64,000 nucleotides of DNA from Hemileia vastatrix (Eukaryota > Basidiomycota > Pucciniomycetes > Pucciniales > Zaghouaniaceae). This document shows, in pieces, positions 53,244-63,439 of this stretch. The stretch spans positions 3,669,683 to 3,733,682 of the forward strand of contig JASXTE010000002.1 in NCBI GenBank assembly GCA_030280995.1. The letters are read 5' to 3'. Position numbers and translations under genes: made by a program. The notes under the pieces are model-generated. The model worked only from the letters and a program-made list of their open reading frames with translations, was not told the origin of the DNA and searched no databases. Within the stretch, counting starts at the first letter, position 1. Each line of letters opens with the position of its first letter.

Positions 53244-54518
53244 TGTGGTATGCGCATTGAAGGTAACTTATCTTTTGGACCAATCAGCTTGTGTATCCCA
53301 GGAAGAACAAAGGAGAAGAATAGCGCAGAAGATAGCGCTATCATAAATATGTAAATATGGTTTTAAAATAACAAAGCAAAAGAGAAGTGCGGAAGGGGAC
53401 TTAGGGTCTGTGCACTTAGATTTTGAAGCAGGATGTGCTGCATAAATGAATTATCAACTTAGGATTGCAAGCGCTGAAAATTATGGATTGGTATTTTCCA
53501 ATAATTGTGTTTTATGCATTAAGGAATGAAGTATGGAACAAGGAAGGCCTCAAGTACATAGTATACTTCACAGCAGCTAGTGTGGTAACTTACTGAAATA
53601 GCTGATGTAAGTTGCAGATGCTAATTAGTTAAGTCAATTTTGAAAACTATGGAGTTAGTAATGCAAACAAGGATAATGGGGACTTGATCACAAAATTACA
53701 CAATAGTCAAAGAGACTAGGATCAGCACTGAAACGTGACAAGGTGGGAAGTAGCGCTGAAACAATGCAAAGGTACAATCATAAGTGCACATGTGGAACAT
53801 GAGTTAAAAAAGTAAATACTATTTCAAGTAGGCTTAGGTTATGTTTGGGTGCTGTAGTTTTTACAAGCAGTGTATTTAGTTTACTAATTAATTAGTTAGT
53901 TTTTTGATAATGTGGTGCTAGAAACAGCACTGGAGATCCACCAAGGAGCTGTGTCTGGAGTGCTAAAAAATATAATAAGGAAAGGCTATCTTATAAGAGT
54001 AGGAAGAAGAGTGAGGTAAAATATTATTATTGAGATAAGTCATTTTGATTACAAACATTAGAGCTTCATATTATACACTTTTGAAATATATTGTGATATA
54101 TAGCAATTTTGTCTATTTTGTGATTACTCTGATAAAAAGTTCATGTGTCTGTTTGTGTATTTCATATAGTTTAGTGAAAAAGTGCAACACAGAGGGAATA
54201 TATAGATTCAGTAGGATAAACTATTATTAGAGTTATTTTATTGCTATAATAAGGCATATTCAGAGAGGGAGCTTCAAGAGGGAGTAGCTGTGGATATTAG
54301 CACTTATTAAGAATAGAAATATCCAGATAGTAATAATTGTTTTTCCTTATCTTTTAACTAATCTCTCAACTCATAAACTATCTAGTCAGATACTAGTATT
54401 ACACATTATTGTGCTGTCTTTAAAATAAGAGTGGCAGGTGCTTCTTTTTAGAAAATGAAAAGAAAAATCAACCCATCTTGCATTGTGTCTACTGCTTAGT
54501 ACTTTAGAACTCTCTAAA
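53244..54518 (+). repeat. Element C 3' LTR
   Basis: TGTGGTATGC to TCTCTAAA (TCTCTACA in the partner). It aligns with 6970-8241 over its whole length. Confidence 0.85.
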
Positions 54519-55440
54519 GTGGGGGAAGGAGGGAGTAATTGGATTTGAAGAACAACTGGGGGAAGGCTGCGTTTTAGAATATCTATGATGACAGGGAATG
54601 TTAAAATGTTTGAAGATGAAAAGAAGAAGAAAAAATGAGATTAGAATGGGAGGGGTTTTGAATGGAAATGAATAGACAGGATGGGAGTGTGCAGCAAGGT
54701 AGGGAGGCTGGCACATCCAGAAAGTTGTCAAAGATGAGTTTATGAAAAATTGAGGATATAAATGTCAGATAGAGGTGAACATTGACATGTAAAAGGTCTA
54801 ATAAACCAATTATTAGCAAAAATAATTGCAGAATATAATTGGGGTATATTGATTTTTATCCGCAATCAATTTAATTGCAGATTGGTCAACATTGATACAC
54901 CCTATTATTATTATTATTATTATTAATAATATTATTATTAGGGGGTATCAATGTTGACCAATCCACAATTAAACTAATTGCGGATAAAAATCCTTATACC
55001 CCAATTATCTTTGGCAATTATTTTTGCTAATAATTGGGTTATTAGACACTTTAGGTGTCAATGTTCACCTCTTATCCGACATTTTTCTACTCAATTTATC
55101 ATAGCCACATCTTGGACAACTTTCTGTCATAACCACATGTTGCACAACTTTCTGATATAACCACATCTTGGACTACTCTCTGGATATGCCTTCTACCTTG
55201 CTGCACACTCCCATTCTCATCCCATCCTGTTGATTCTATCCGCTCAGAATTTCTCCACATTTCATCTCACTCTCTCATCTGCTTGTTTCTGCTCCTTTTC
55301 ATCTCGCTATCTCATCTGCTTGTTTCTGCTCCTTTTAATCTTTAATTATCTTAACATGCCTTGTCATCATAGATCTTCTCAAAGGCAGCCATCACCCAGT
55401 TGTTATTCAAATCCCACTACTCCCTCTTTCCCCGCTCTGC
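54519..55440. repeat. Large palindrome: head-to-head inverted gene starts around an (ATT)n loop
   Basis: Left arm 54519-54905 and right arm 54940-55440 are inverted copies. Matching pieces include AATTGCAGATTGGTCAACAT / ATGTTGACCAATCCACAATT, AGAGGTGAACATTGACA, CAACTTTCTG, GTGTGCAGCAAGGTAG, CAACTGGGGGAAGGCTGC / GCAGCCATCACCCAGTTG. The loop is an ATT microsatellite (54903-54940). The right arm leads into the Myb-like gene. The left arm holds the start of its mirror copy (minus strand, PCHHRYSKTQPSPSCSSNP), whose rest lies beyond element C at 6969-6249. The right arm carries extra copies of a GACAACTTTCTG-type unit near 55115-55160. Confidence 0.8.
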
Positions 55441-56695
55441 TGAGAAATCAGAAATTGTTCAACTAAAGAAAGATGATCATTTCATTCTTATCAACTGGCC
55501 AAAAACTGAATCTAACTATGATTCTTGTTTTGGTACTAAGTATGCAACTAAAGTAGGACAGCCCCTGCATCAAAAGTTAATAGTTATCCTCTAATGGCCA
55601 ACAAATTATGGAATAAGACTAAGGGAAAGATAGATCTTATACCAAAACATACGTCTGAAAACTTCAAGCATTATATAGCCAAGTACAAGAAAGAAAAGAC
55701 TCTTTCATCTTCTACTGGTTTTGATTTTAATGACCTTGATATCAGTAAGGGCATCAAATCCATAGATGATAAACTTGATTCTTTATGTCCTTACTTTAAA
55801 GACATGGATTCTATTTTTGGAGAGTGAGCTGATGTTAATCCTACAAACATGTTGGATGGTGAAGATGCTATCTCCAAACATGATTTCAAAAGAAAACTTC
55901 TTCCTTCTTCTTCTACTCAAGCTTCCCCTCATTTAACTTCCACAAATAAAGATATATTTTCAATAGATCCTTATGGCAATATAAACCAACTTGATCTAAC
56001 TCAAGTATGTTTTTTTTCTTTTATCTTACCAGTAATTTTTTTTATTTACATTTACTTATTTCTAAATAGACTGAAGAACAAACACAGGAGCCACAATCAA
56101 CTGGGTCAGAAGCCAGAAACAATGATGAGAAAGAAAATGTGACCTTGAACAAAAAGCAAAGGGCTTCAAGTAGTCTAAATTTTCACTCTCAAAGAAGAAG
56201 AAAACGTGATACTTCATCTCAAAACCCTTTTTCTTCTATAAAAGAATCTTTGGAGAAATTTTTTGCTGGTAAGTGATACCAAAACCTCTTAATACTTTAC
56301 TCTGATTTTCTTCTACTTTTTGTTAATATTTCTTATCACTCTAGAACAAGTGGAAGTCTCTAAAGAGACTCTAAAGTTTGAAAAGCGAAAATACAAGATC
56401 GCTTTATGGAGGGATGACAGGTTATATGATTTGGACAAGAAGAAGTTTTAACTCTCTTCATGGAAGGATTATGGGGCACAAGACTTGGAAGAGAAGAAAT
56501 TCAAGTTATCTCTAAGTATTGAAAAATCAAAGAAAGAGGAGAAAACACTCAAGCATCAAAACTAAATGGAACAGATGAAATTTAATCATGATCTTGAAGA
56601 GAATTCTAAGAAGAAAAAGTTTTAATAGAATGTGTTAAAGCTAATAAATCTGTTGAGGAAATTGAACATTTGAAGAAATTGTTTGATGACTAGTT
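55356..56695 (+). pseudogene. Myb/SANT-like rust-type gene, right mirror copy (best copy)
   Basis: Start MPCHHRSSQRQPSPSCYSNP. After a one-base shift near 55432: KKDDHFILINWPKTESNYDS, CFGTKYATKVGQPLHQK (Myb/SANT-like segment with the ILINWP tryptophan). Another shift near 55578, then MANKLWNKTKGKIDLIPKHT, KHYIAKYKKEKTLSSSTGFD, KSIDDKLDSLCPYFKDMDS. TGA at 55825. SIDPYGNINQLDLTQ leads to an intron (GTATGT...CTAAATAG, about 56006-56070). A second intron begins GTAAGTGATACC (56269) and ends CACTCTAG (56343), followed by EQVEVSKETLKFEKRKYKI, a charged helical C-terminus ending SVEEIEHLKKLFDD. Two frameshifts and several stops break it. Probably a DNA-binding partner of a DNA transposon; inferred from resemblance. 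Confidence 0.55.
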
Positions 56696-57209
56696 TTTTT
56701 TATTTATCTTACACTTTAACTGTTCATAATTGATTGTACATAAATTTTTATCTTAATTTCCTGTATTTTTTTACTCTTTCATCATTAGTTTAATTTTCAT
56801 ATTTTAATTTTAAAAATTCTCTTTTAAATAAAATTTTAAAGAATATTTTAATGTTCAAATTTCTTTTTTAGTCTAAATTTTCAAGTCACATTTGAAAATT
56901 TCCCAATACCACCCCTGAATTTGATTGAACTAGGGGTCGGGTGTCACCAAAATTCTTTCAAGTAAATAATTTTGCAAGTCTTATATGAAATTTTGGCAAT
57001 ACTCCCCCCTACATTTTATTGAAGTAACTGATGGGTATCACCAAAATTTCAAGTCAAATTTTTTTTAAGTCTGATATGAAAATCTGGCAATACTCCCCCC
57101 CCTGTATTTTTTTGAATTAATGAAAGGGTATCATCAAATTTTCAAGTCAAATTTTTTTTAAAGTCTGATATAAAAATTTGGAAATACCCCCCCTCTGCAA
57201 TTTATTGAA
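56696..57209. repeat. A/T-rich spacer with short tandem repeats containing CCCCCC
   Basis: From about 56890, four units of 70-90 bp each contain CAATACTCCCCCC or AATACC.CCCC, a TTGAATTAA/TTGAAGTAA segment, GGGTATCACCAAAATT and TTTCAAGTCAAATTTT. Inverted, weaker versions lie at 5525-5665. There is no gene. Confidence 0.55.
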
Positions 57210-58450
57210 TCAAAGAAATCAAATGGAAAAAAAAATTACAATTGAAGATTTCTACAACCAATTATTTTCGCCAGTCCCAATCAAGTTTTCCTATTTTATA
57301 TAATAGCCATTAGAAATACCTAAGACCAGATGTACCATTAAATAAAAAAGTAATATATCTTGATGTAACTTTAAAAAATAATTGGAAGAGACAAATCCAA
57401 AATTAAAAAAAAAAATTAAAATTGAAAATTTCTACAACAAATAAATTTCACCAGTCCCAATCAAGTTTTCAAATTTTATATAATAGGCAGATGCAACATT
57501 ACATAAAAAGTAATCTATCTTGATGTAACTTTAAAAAATAATTGGAAGAGACAAATCCAAAATTTAAAAAAAATTAAAATTGAAAATTTCTACAACCAAT
57601 TATTTTCACCAGTCCCAATCAAGTTTTCCTATTTTATATAACAGCCATTAGAACAACCTAAGGCCAGATGCATCATTATATAAAAAAGTAATCTATCTTG
57701 ATGTAAATTTAAAAAAAAATTGGAAGATACAAATCCAAAATTAAATTTAAAAAAATTAAAATTGAAAATTTCTACAACCAATTATTTTCACCAGTCCCAA
57801 TCAAGTTTTCCTATTTTATATAATAGCCATTAGAACAACCTAAGGCCAGATGCATCATTATATAAAAAAGTAATCTATCTTGATGTAACTTTAAGAAATA
57901 ATTGGAAGAGACATATCCAAAATTAAAAGAGAAAAATTAAAATTGAAAATTTCTACAACCAATTAATTTCACCAGTCCCAATCAAGTTTTCCTATTTTAT
58001 ATAATAGGAAGATGCACCATTATATAAAAAATTAATCTATCTTGATGTAACTTTAAAAAATAATTGGAATAGACAAATCCAAAATTAAATGGAAAAAAAT
58101 TAAAATTGAAAGTTTCTACAACCAATTAATTTCACCAGTCCCAATCAAGTTTTCCTATTTTATATAATAGCCATTAGATCAACCTAAGGCCAGATGCACC
58201 ATTATATAAAAAAGTAATTTATCTTGATGTAACTTTAAAAAATAATTGGAAGAGACAAATCCATAATTAAAAGATAAAAAATTAAAATTGAAAATTTCTA
58301 CAACCAATTAATTTCACCAGTCCCAATCAAGTTTTCCTATTTTATATAATAGGTGTATGCACCATTATATAAAAAAGTAATCTATCTTGATGTAACTTTA
58401 AAAAATAATTGGAAGAGACAAATCCAAAATCAAATAAAAAAAATTAAAAG
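57210..58450. repeat. Satellite-like tandem repeat, about seven units of 155-190 bp
   Basis: Each unit contains TTTCTACAACCAATTA, TTTCACCAGTCCCAATCAAG, TTTTCCTATTTTATATAATA, TATCTTGATGTAACTTTAAA and AATAATTGGAAGAGACAAAT. Unit starts lie near 57238, 57420, 57577, 57755, 57940, 58107 and 58285. Two length classes differ by a segment with GCCATTAGAACAACCTAAGG, present in long units and absent in short ones. The two classes roughly alternate. Confidence 0.8.
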
Positions 58451-58679
58451 TCATAAACAAAATTAGAAAAGAGGAAAATAAAAAGTGAAGTTTTAAAAAA
58501 ATAAAAATAATAAAAATAATTTAAAATAAATAAAAAAATTAATAAAAGAGAAAAAAAAAGGAAAATTTTTTTGGAAGAAAGTATTTAATGATAGAAAAAA
58601 TATAATATTTTATAAGCAATACTTGACAGATGTACTAAGAACAATTTTTTTATTGAATTTTTTTTTTGATTATTAATAC
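58451..58679. other. A-rich spacer
   Basis: Poly-A and AAAT-type low-complexity DNA, with no gene. It lies between the tandem repeat and the 3' end of the oxygenase gene. Confidence 0.4.
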
Positions 58680-59057
58680 AATTAATAAGACCTTCATTTA
58701 TTTGAAATGAACAGCCAAAATGGGTAAATTCTTTACAAGAAACTAAAGTTGGAGGTGCTTTAGTTGTTTGATGCTGGTGTTAAGAATAATTCCATATATC
58801 CTCAACTATTCCATTGGCACTACCAAAATCAATAATACATTTATAGTCAGGAAAGTAAAGGCCATCTCCCTCATCAGAAGAGGGTGATGGAATAGGAACA
58901 CCAGTCTCTGGATTAATATAAGAGAAAATTCCAATTGTTAGAGATTTCTTATCATGTTTATCTATATGAACATGATTGTAAAATCCATTATAAGTGATGA
59001 TAACATTTTAACAAAAAACATAATCATTTATTGCTTCTTCCCATTCAGGATCAGACC

Positions 59058-59062
59058 AATTT
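59058..59062. repeat. Target-site duplication of the solo LTR (AATTT), left copy
   Basis: AATTT at 59058-59062 and again at 59789-59793. Removing the LTR with one copy joins ...GLST|NWSDPEW in an open frame. Confidence 0.8.
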
Positions 59063-59788
59063 TGTCAGCCAGGCTACTATACTTAACCAGTGAAATAATT
59101 AATTATTTACTGGATGAAGCCGCACCTTATCATTTTAATTATTATTTAATTATAATTTAGTTAAATTAAAATTAGTTATAATAAATTAACTAATTACAGA
59201 ATGATAAAATTAAATAAATAATTAAAATTAAAATATAAAATTGTCCCTTATATTTTTCTCTAACACCGTGCTCATTTGACAAGTTGGAAAAAATAAAAAT
59301 TTATATTAAAAAATAGATATTAAGATAAAATAAGATTTTAATATTCAAGTAATATTAAGTATATACAAAAAAATTCAAATTTCTTATTTAGGATTGACTT
59401 CTACAGTAAATATTAAATAAATTGATGTATTTCTGACATACTCTGTAAATACATCTTTTTGACGCCTTCTTTTTAGAATAACTTTATTATTTGAAAATAC
59501 TCCTTCTGGAATATTCTTTTCTCTCTATCATACTACTGTTTTTAGAGTTTGATTGCCGTGCTTTGTCTCTCCTTTGCCTATATAAGGCCTCTCTTTTTGT
59601 TGTCTTTTGATTCATTCCATTACTACATTACTTTATAAACAACAATAACAAATCAAACACTTATTCTTATAATCTATAGCATTAGTATTTACAATACGTA
59701 ACTCTAATATATAATTTATATCAATATTTTAATCATACCTCTTTTAAATTGAGTAAAATAATCATCCTAGATTTAAGAGATACGTACA
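59063..59788 (+). mobile_element. Solo LTR, 726 bp, 5-bp target duplication
   Basis: It starts TGTCAGCCAGGC and ends ATACGTACA, flanked by AATTT direct repeats, with no internal coding domain. A TATATAAGG box at about 59579 with GCCTCTC downstream suggests a U3-R promoter on the plus strand. Its sequence is unrelated to the LTRs of A-D. The 5-bp duplication and short length suggest Ty1/copia or another Ty3/gypsy lineage; I cannot tell which. It arose by LTR-LTR recombination of a full element (general knowledge). Confidence 0.8.
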
Positions 59789-60042
59789 AATTTGTTGAGA
59801 GTCCATTTAAACCTTCAAAATCCTTGTAAAAACTTCATACCAATCTTCTAGACCAAAAGTGTACCTTGACAAATTTGGTAAACCAGATTCTAAAGTAAGT
59901 TGATGGTTTTTTTGAAAAGCTTGAAAACATAATTTTTTAAAACAATTTTCCAAGAAAATATTAAATAATCCCAATGAGTTCCATTGTTACAGATCTTCTT
60001 CCATTTGCTCCGGTTTCAAATTTTTCAATAAAGAATAAATTC

Positions 60043-60097
60043 CTGAAATATATGACAAAATTAAAAATTACATATGATAAAAAACTTTTTTACATAC
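60043..60097 (-). other. Intron in the oxygenase gene
   Basis: 55 bp: GTATGT donor and ATATTTCAG acceptor on the minus strand, phase 1, restoring GVSFGIYSLL across the junction. Confidence 0.7.
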
Positions 60098-60818
60098 CAA
60101 AAGAAACTCCTTGATCATATCCTGGTCGCCAACCAAAACCATTCATCACACCAGAAATCAGATTTTTATTTGATAAGGGTTGTCAAACCAAAGCCATTTG
60201 ATAGAGAGTAGAAATTAAATCAGAAAGCTGGCAAAAAACTTCATCCTTTTTCCCATTAAATGAATGAAATTCTAAGATGAATTGAGGTTTGTATCCATTA
60301 TTGACAACTGCAACAATGAGATCTATACCACCTTCTGTAAGGTTTTTGATGTTTTTTCAAAAAAAAAAATTCTTAACATTTAATATTGAAGTCTTCAAAA
60401 ATTTGAGATTGTCCAAATGTCCCAAGAATTTTTCACAAAATATCTTCATCCTAATCAATTTTCTATTTTTATAAAATTTTGTCTTTGAATTTCTTGATTC
60501 TTTAGCTGGTTCAATGATTTTCTGCTTTTTATTTTCTGGTAAGGAAATCTCAGATTGATTGGGAGAAGGAATAGAATTGAAGGACATTGTAGAGATAGAA
60601 GAAATTAAAGATAAAAAAGAAGAATTTAAATATATTGAAGGAAGAGAATGGAAGGACATTGAAGAGATAAAAAAAAGTAAAGATAAAGAAGAAGAATTTG
60701 AATATATTTGATGATTATTCTTGGAGCTTTCAAGATTGGAAGACAAGGAAGAAAGTGACAAGAAAGATGATTCAGAAGAAATTGATGATAATGAAGATGA
60801 GCGAGTTAAGTTTTCCAT

Positions 60819-61379
60819 AGTAACTTCCTGGAAAAAAAAAATTATAAAAACAAAAGATTAAAAATAAAAAAATAAATATATTAAAAAAAACCCCCAACAA
60901 TAAAAAATTATCAGTAATATAATTGAAAATAAAAAAAAAATTTGGTAAAATAAAACAAATAAAATTAGTTGCACAAAAATCAGTAAATAATTTTGAAAAA
61001 AAATAAAATTTCAAAATAAAAACCTGAATTATAATAAAAAATACAAGGTAAAACAAAATCACCAAAAAAAAAAGTAAATAAAAAAAATTAAAATAAATTC
61101 AGTAAATTTAAATTTAAAATAAATAAATAAATAAAAATTACTTACCTGCTATTGGAAATACTTGTTGATATCATTCAATCCAATTTATTAAAATATAAAT
61201 AAAAAAATTGATTTCAGTAAATTTCAGAATAATTAATTATTTGAAAAAACAAACACAAATATAAAAAATTAAATTAGCTGATTTATTTTGAAAACAGGGG
61301 GAAATGTCCAGAAACTAAGGGAAAGAAAAAAAATTCTGTAAAAAAATTATAAAGCAGAGATTAGTCTTTTTTTTCTTCA
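60819..61379. other. A/T-rich 5' flank of the oxygenase gene
   Basis: No gene is seen. Long A runs and AAAT repeats dominate. Confidence 0.4.
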
Positions 61380-62430
61380 AAATTCCCTCCTTGCCCACCT
61401 CAACCCCCCCTTACCTGCCTCAAACCCTCCCTTTACCCTCCTTTATCCCTTCTTTACCCCTTCTTTACCTCCCTTTACCCCCCTTTAACCTCTCCTTAGC
61501 CGCCTCAAACCCCCCCTTTACCCTCCCTTTACCCCCCCTTTACCCCTTCTTTACCCTCCCTTTACCCCCCCTTTACCTCCCCTTTACCCCTTCTTTACCC
61601 TCCCTTTACCCCCTCCTTGGCCCCCTCAAGCCCCCCCCTTTACCCCCTCAGACCCACCTCAACCCCCCCCTTTACCCCCTCAGACCCACCTCAACCCCCC
61701 CCCTTTACCCCCTCAGACCCACCTCAACCCCCCCCTTCACCTAACTTATCGAATCATTACCAATTAGATACACTACGCAATATAGGGGGTGGACTTGCTA
61801 GCAAGTCCTCAACCTGAACTGAGATGGAACTCAGATGGAACTCAGACTGAACTCATACTGAACCCAAACTGAACTCTACTTGAACACCCACCTAAAACTG
61901 TTCTGCTGAGTGGTGTTCATTCCTGATTGTATGGTTCCTTTATCAATAGCTCAATGTGTGTTCAATCTGTTGTGAGTTTGGGTCCAAGGTTGCGGACTCA
62001 CTAGCAAGTCCGCCCCCCATATTGTGTGGTGATAAGTAGGTGGTGGTGGGGGGGGGGGTGTGGAGTGGTATGAGGTGTGATTTGAGGGGGGCTTGAGGGG
62101 GCCAAGGAGGGAGTAAAGGGGGGGTAAAGAAGGGGTAAAGGGGGGTAAAGGGGGGTTAAGGGAGGGTAAAGAAGGGGTAAAGGGGGGGAGTTTGAGGCAG
62201 GCAAGGAGGGGGTAAAGGGGGGTTGAAGTGGCCAAGGAGAGATTAAAGGGGGGAGTTGAGGTGGCCAAGAAGGGGAGAAATGGTGGTATGGTGGAAGACA
62301 AGGAGGGGGGAAAGTAGGGGAAAGTAGGGGAAAGTAGGGGAAAGCATGGGAAAGGGGGGGAAAAGGGGGGGAATTGAGGTGGCCAAGAAGGGGAGAAAGG
62401 AGGGGGGAAAGGGGGATGATGGAGGGTGAA
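61380..62430. repeat. Foldback structure: C/T-rich and G/A-rich minisatellite arms
   Basis: The left arm (61380-61740) is a tandem of CCCTTTACC/CCCCCTTTACC units, with larger CTCAGACCCACCTCAACCC units near its end. The right arm (62040-62430) is the inverse, GGTAAAGGGG units with GGCCAAGGAGGG. Inside the arms, ACGCAATATAGGGGGTGGAC and TTGCTAGCAAGTCC (61765-61810) face ACTAGCAAGTCC and GCCCCCCATATTGTGTGG (62010-62030) as inverted repeats. The centre (61810-62000) has repeated GAACTCAGAT-type words. Long Pro/Leu-rich translations here are products of the repeat, not genes. Confidence 0.7.
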
Positions 62431-62789
62431 AGAAAAGAAAAAAAAAGATAGAACAAAAAAAACAAAATTATTCTAACCTTGAAAACCAAAAAAAAGCACT
62501 TACAGGACAAAAAAAAAAGAAAAAAAAAAGCACAAAAAAAAAGGAAAAAAATAAATTATTAGCAAGTAAAAAAAAATAATAAGAAAAAGAAAAAGAATGA
62601 CTTACCTGGAGAGATGAGATGAGAAATAGAGGAATTGAAAATATTTGACAGATGTTTGAGGAGAGGTTGAAAAGGATATGAGTGATGAATGAAAAAAAAA
62701 CACTGACAAAATATGTGATTTCAGAAAATATGCAATTTCATGTTGAGCTGGTGAAAGAAAACCAATGAGCCATCCAAAAAAAAGAGAGG
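62431..62789. other. A-rich spacer
   Basis: A-rich, with several TTACCTGG/CTTACC splice-donor-like words (minus strand) but no gene that can be supported. Confidence 0.35.
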
Positions 62790-63334
62790 CACTTCCCACC
62801 CTCTTAGCACTGAGGCGGGGGGGGGGGTCTGCCCAGCGTTGGGAGGCCCACCAAGAGGTGGCTGGAACACCCTGATGCCAGAAAACCACCAAAAACCTCC
62901 AATAAAGCCCAAAATACTTTGAAAAATCCACTGCTACTACTAAAAACCTTAAAACACATAATTAAGCTATGAAATCATTGATACATAAAATATAGAGCCA
63001 AATTAACTCTACTTAATGGTACTAAGCACTTATCCCTAAGACTTAAGGTTAGCTCGTAAAACAAAAAAAAAACAAAATTAAACAGCTATCTTTTAGAAAT
63101 GAAAAATGAGTAAAGGACCCCTTAAAACTTGGAATATGAAAAATATCATCAGGACATCAAATATAGAGAAAAGCCAGGGCTATCCAATGGCAGTACCCAC
63201 ATACATTTAGTCCCAATATTCACTGAATAAAACCAGAAAAACACTCAATTATTTAACCAATGCCATTTAAGACATACCAAAACAACACCGTACAGAGCAA
63301 AAAAGGTGTCTGCCAATGCTGGAAAACCACACCA
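62790..63334 (-). mobile_element. Truncated, diverged family-1 LTR
   Basis: From GAGGCGG (62814) onward it follows the plus-strand order of the element D LTRs: AAAACCACCAAAAA, AATGGTACTAAGCACTTA, CCCTAAGACTTAAGGTTAGC, AAATTAAACAGC, ATAGAGAAAAGCCAGGG, CCAATGC.GGAAAACCACA. It ends at the LTR terminus (63334). The other end (TGTAGACAATCC) is missing. No internal element sequence is attached. Confidence 0.7.
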
Positions 63335-63439
63335 TAAATTCAAAAAAAAATGAATTTTATCAAACAAATATACCAAACCAAGTGAAAAAAGTACACAAAG
63401 TGGAAACATGGGGAGCACCAAAATAAAATTTTAAAAGTG

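Larger units (their letters stand above)
6970..54518 (+). mobile_element. Element C: Ty3/gypsy-type LTR retrotransposon, interrupted by A and D
   Basis: The LTRs are 6970-8241 and 53244-54518 (TGTGGTATGC...TCTCTACA). A primer site follows the first, and a purine-rich AGTAGAGGGAGGA precedes the second. Between them are gag-protease (8484-9955 plus 22054-22773), integrase (23543-24650), and antisense genes (25287-26100; 26659-26826 plus 52339-53050). Reverse transcriptase and RNase H are missing. The flanking four bases are GCTG and GTGG, so no exact target duplication is left. Both flanks nevertheless match the two sides of one break in the uninterrupted right-hand Myb-like copy. LTR divergence is visibly the highest among the elements along with A, fitting an old insertion. 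Confidence 0.85.
58680..60818 (-). pseudogene. TET-like 2OG-Fe(II) oxygenase gene, with introns, split by a solo LTR
   Basis: Start MENLTRSSSLSSISSESS, a long Ser-rich N-terminus, then LIRMKIFCEKFLGHLDNLKF. After a TGA at 60357: LTEGGIDLIVAVVNNGYKPQ, ISGVMNGFGWRPGYDQGVSF. An intron at 60043-60097 (GTATGT...TTTCAG, phase 1) leads to GIYSLLKNLKPEQMEEDL, QWNSLGLFNIFLENCFKKL, YTFGLEDWYEVFT. The solo LTR (59063-59788) follows. Then NWSDPEWEEAINDYVF, ITYNGFYNHVHIDKHDKKS (HxD iron ligands), GDGLYFPDYKCIIDFGSANG, HQHQTTKAPP (distal His region) and FTHFGCSFQINEGL. Five or more stops and a frameshift make it a pseudogene. The family oxidises 5-methylcytosine in known members and is expanded with transposons in basidiomycetes; the assignment is from motif recall. 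Confidence 0.65.

Noticed and set aside
6970..54518. Exact target duplication for element C
   Set aside because: The flanks read GCTG and GTGG. They do not match well enough; homology of the flanks to one site in the right-hand gene copy is used instead.
61391..61817. Long Pro/Leu/Thr-rich open frames
   Set aside because: They are translations of the CCCTTTACC minisatellite in several frames. The G/A arm at 62001-62510 gives the same on the other strand. No gene-like composition.
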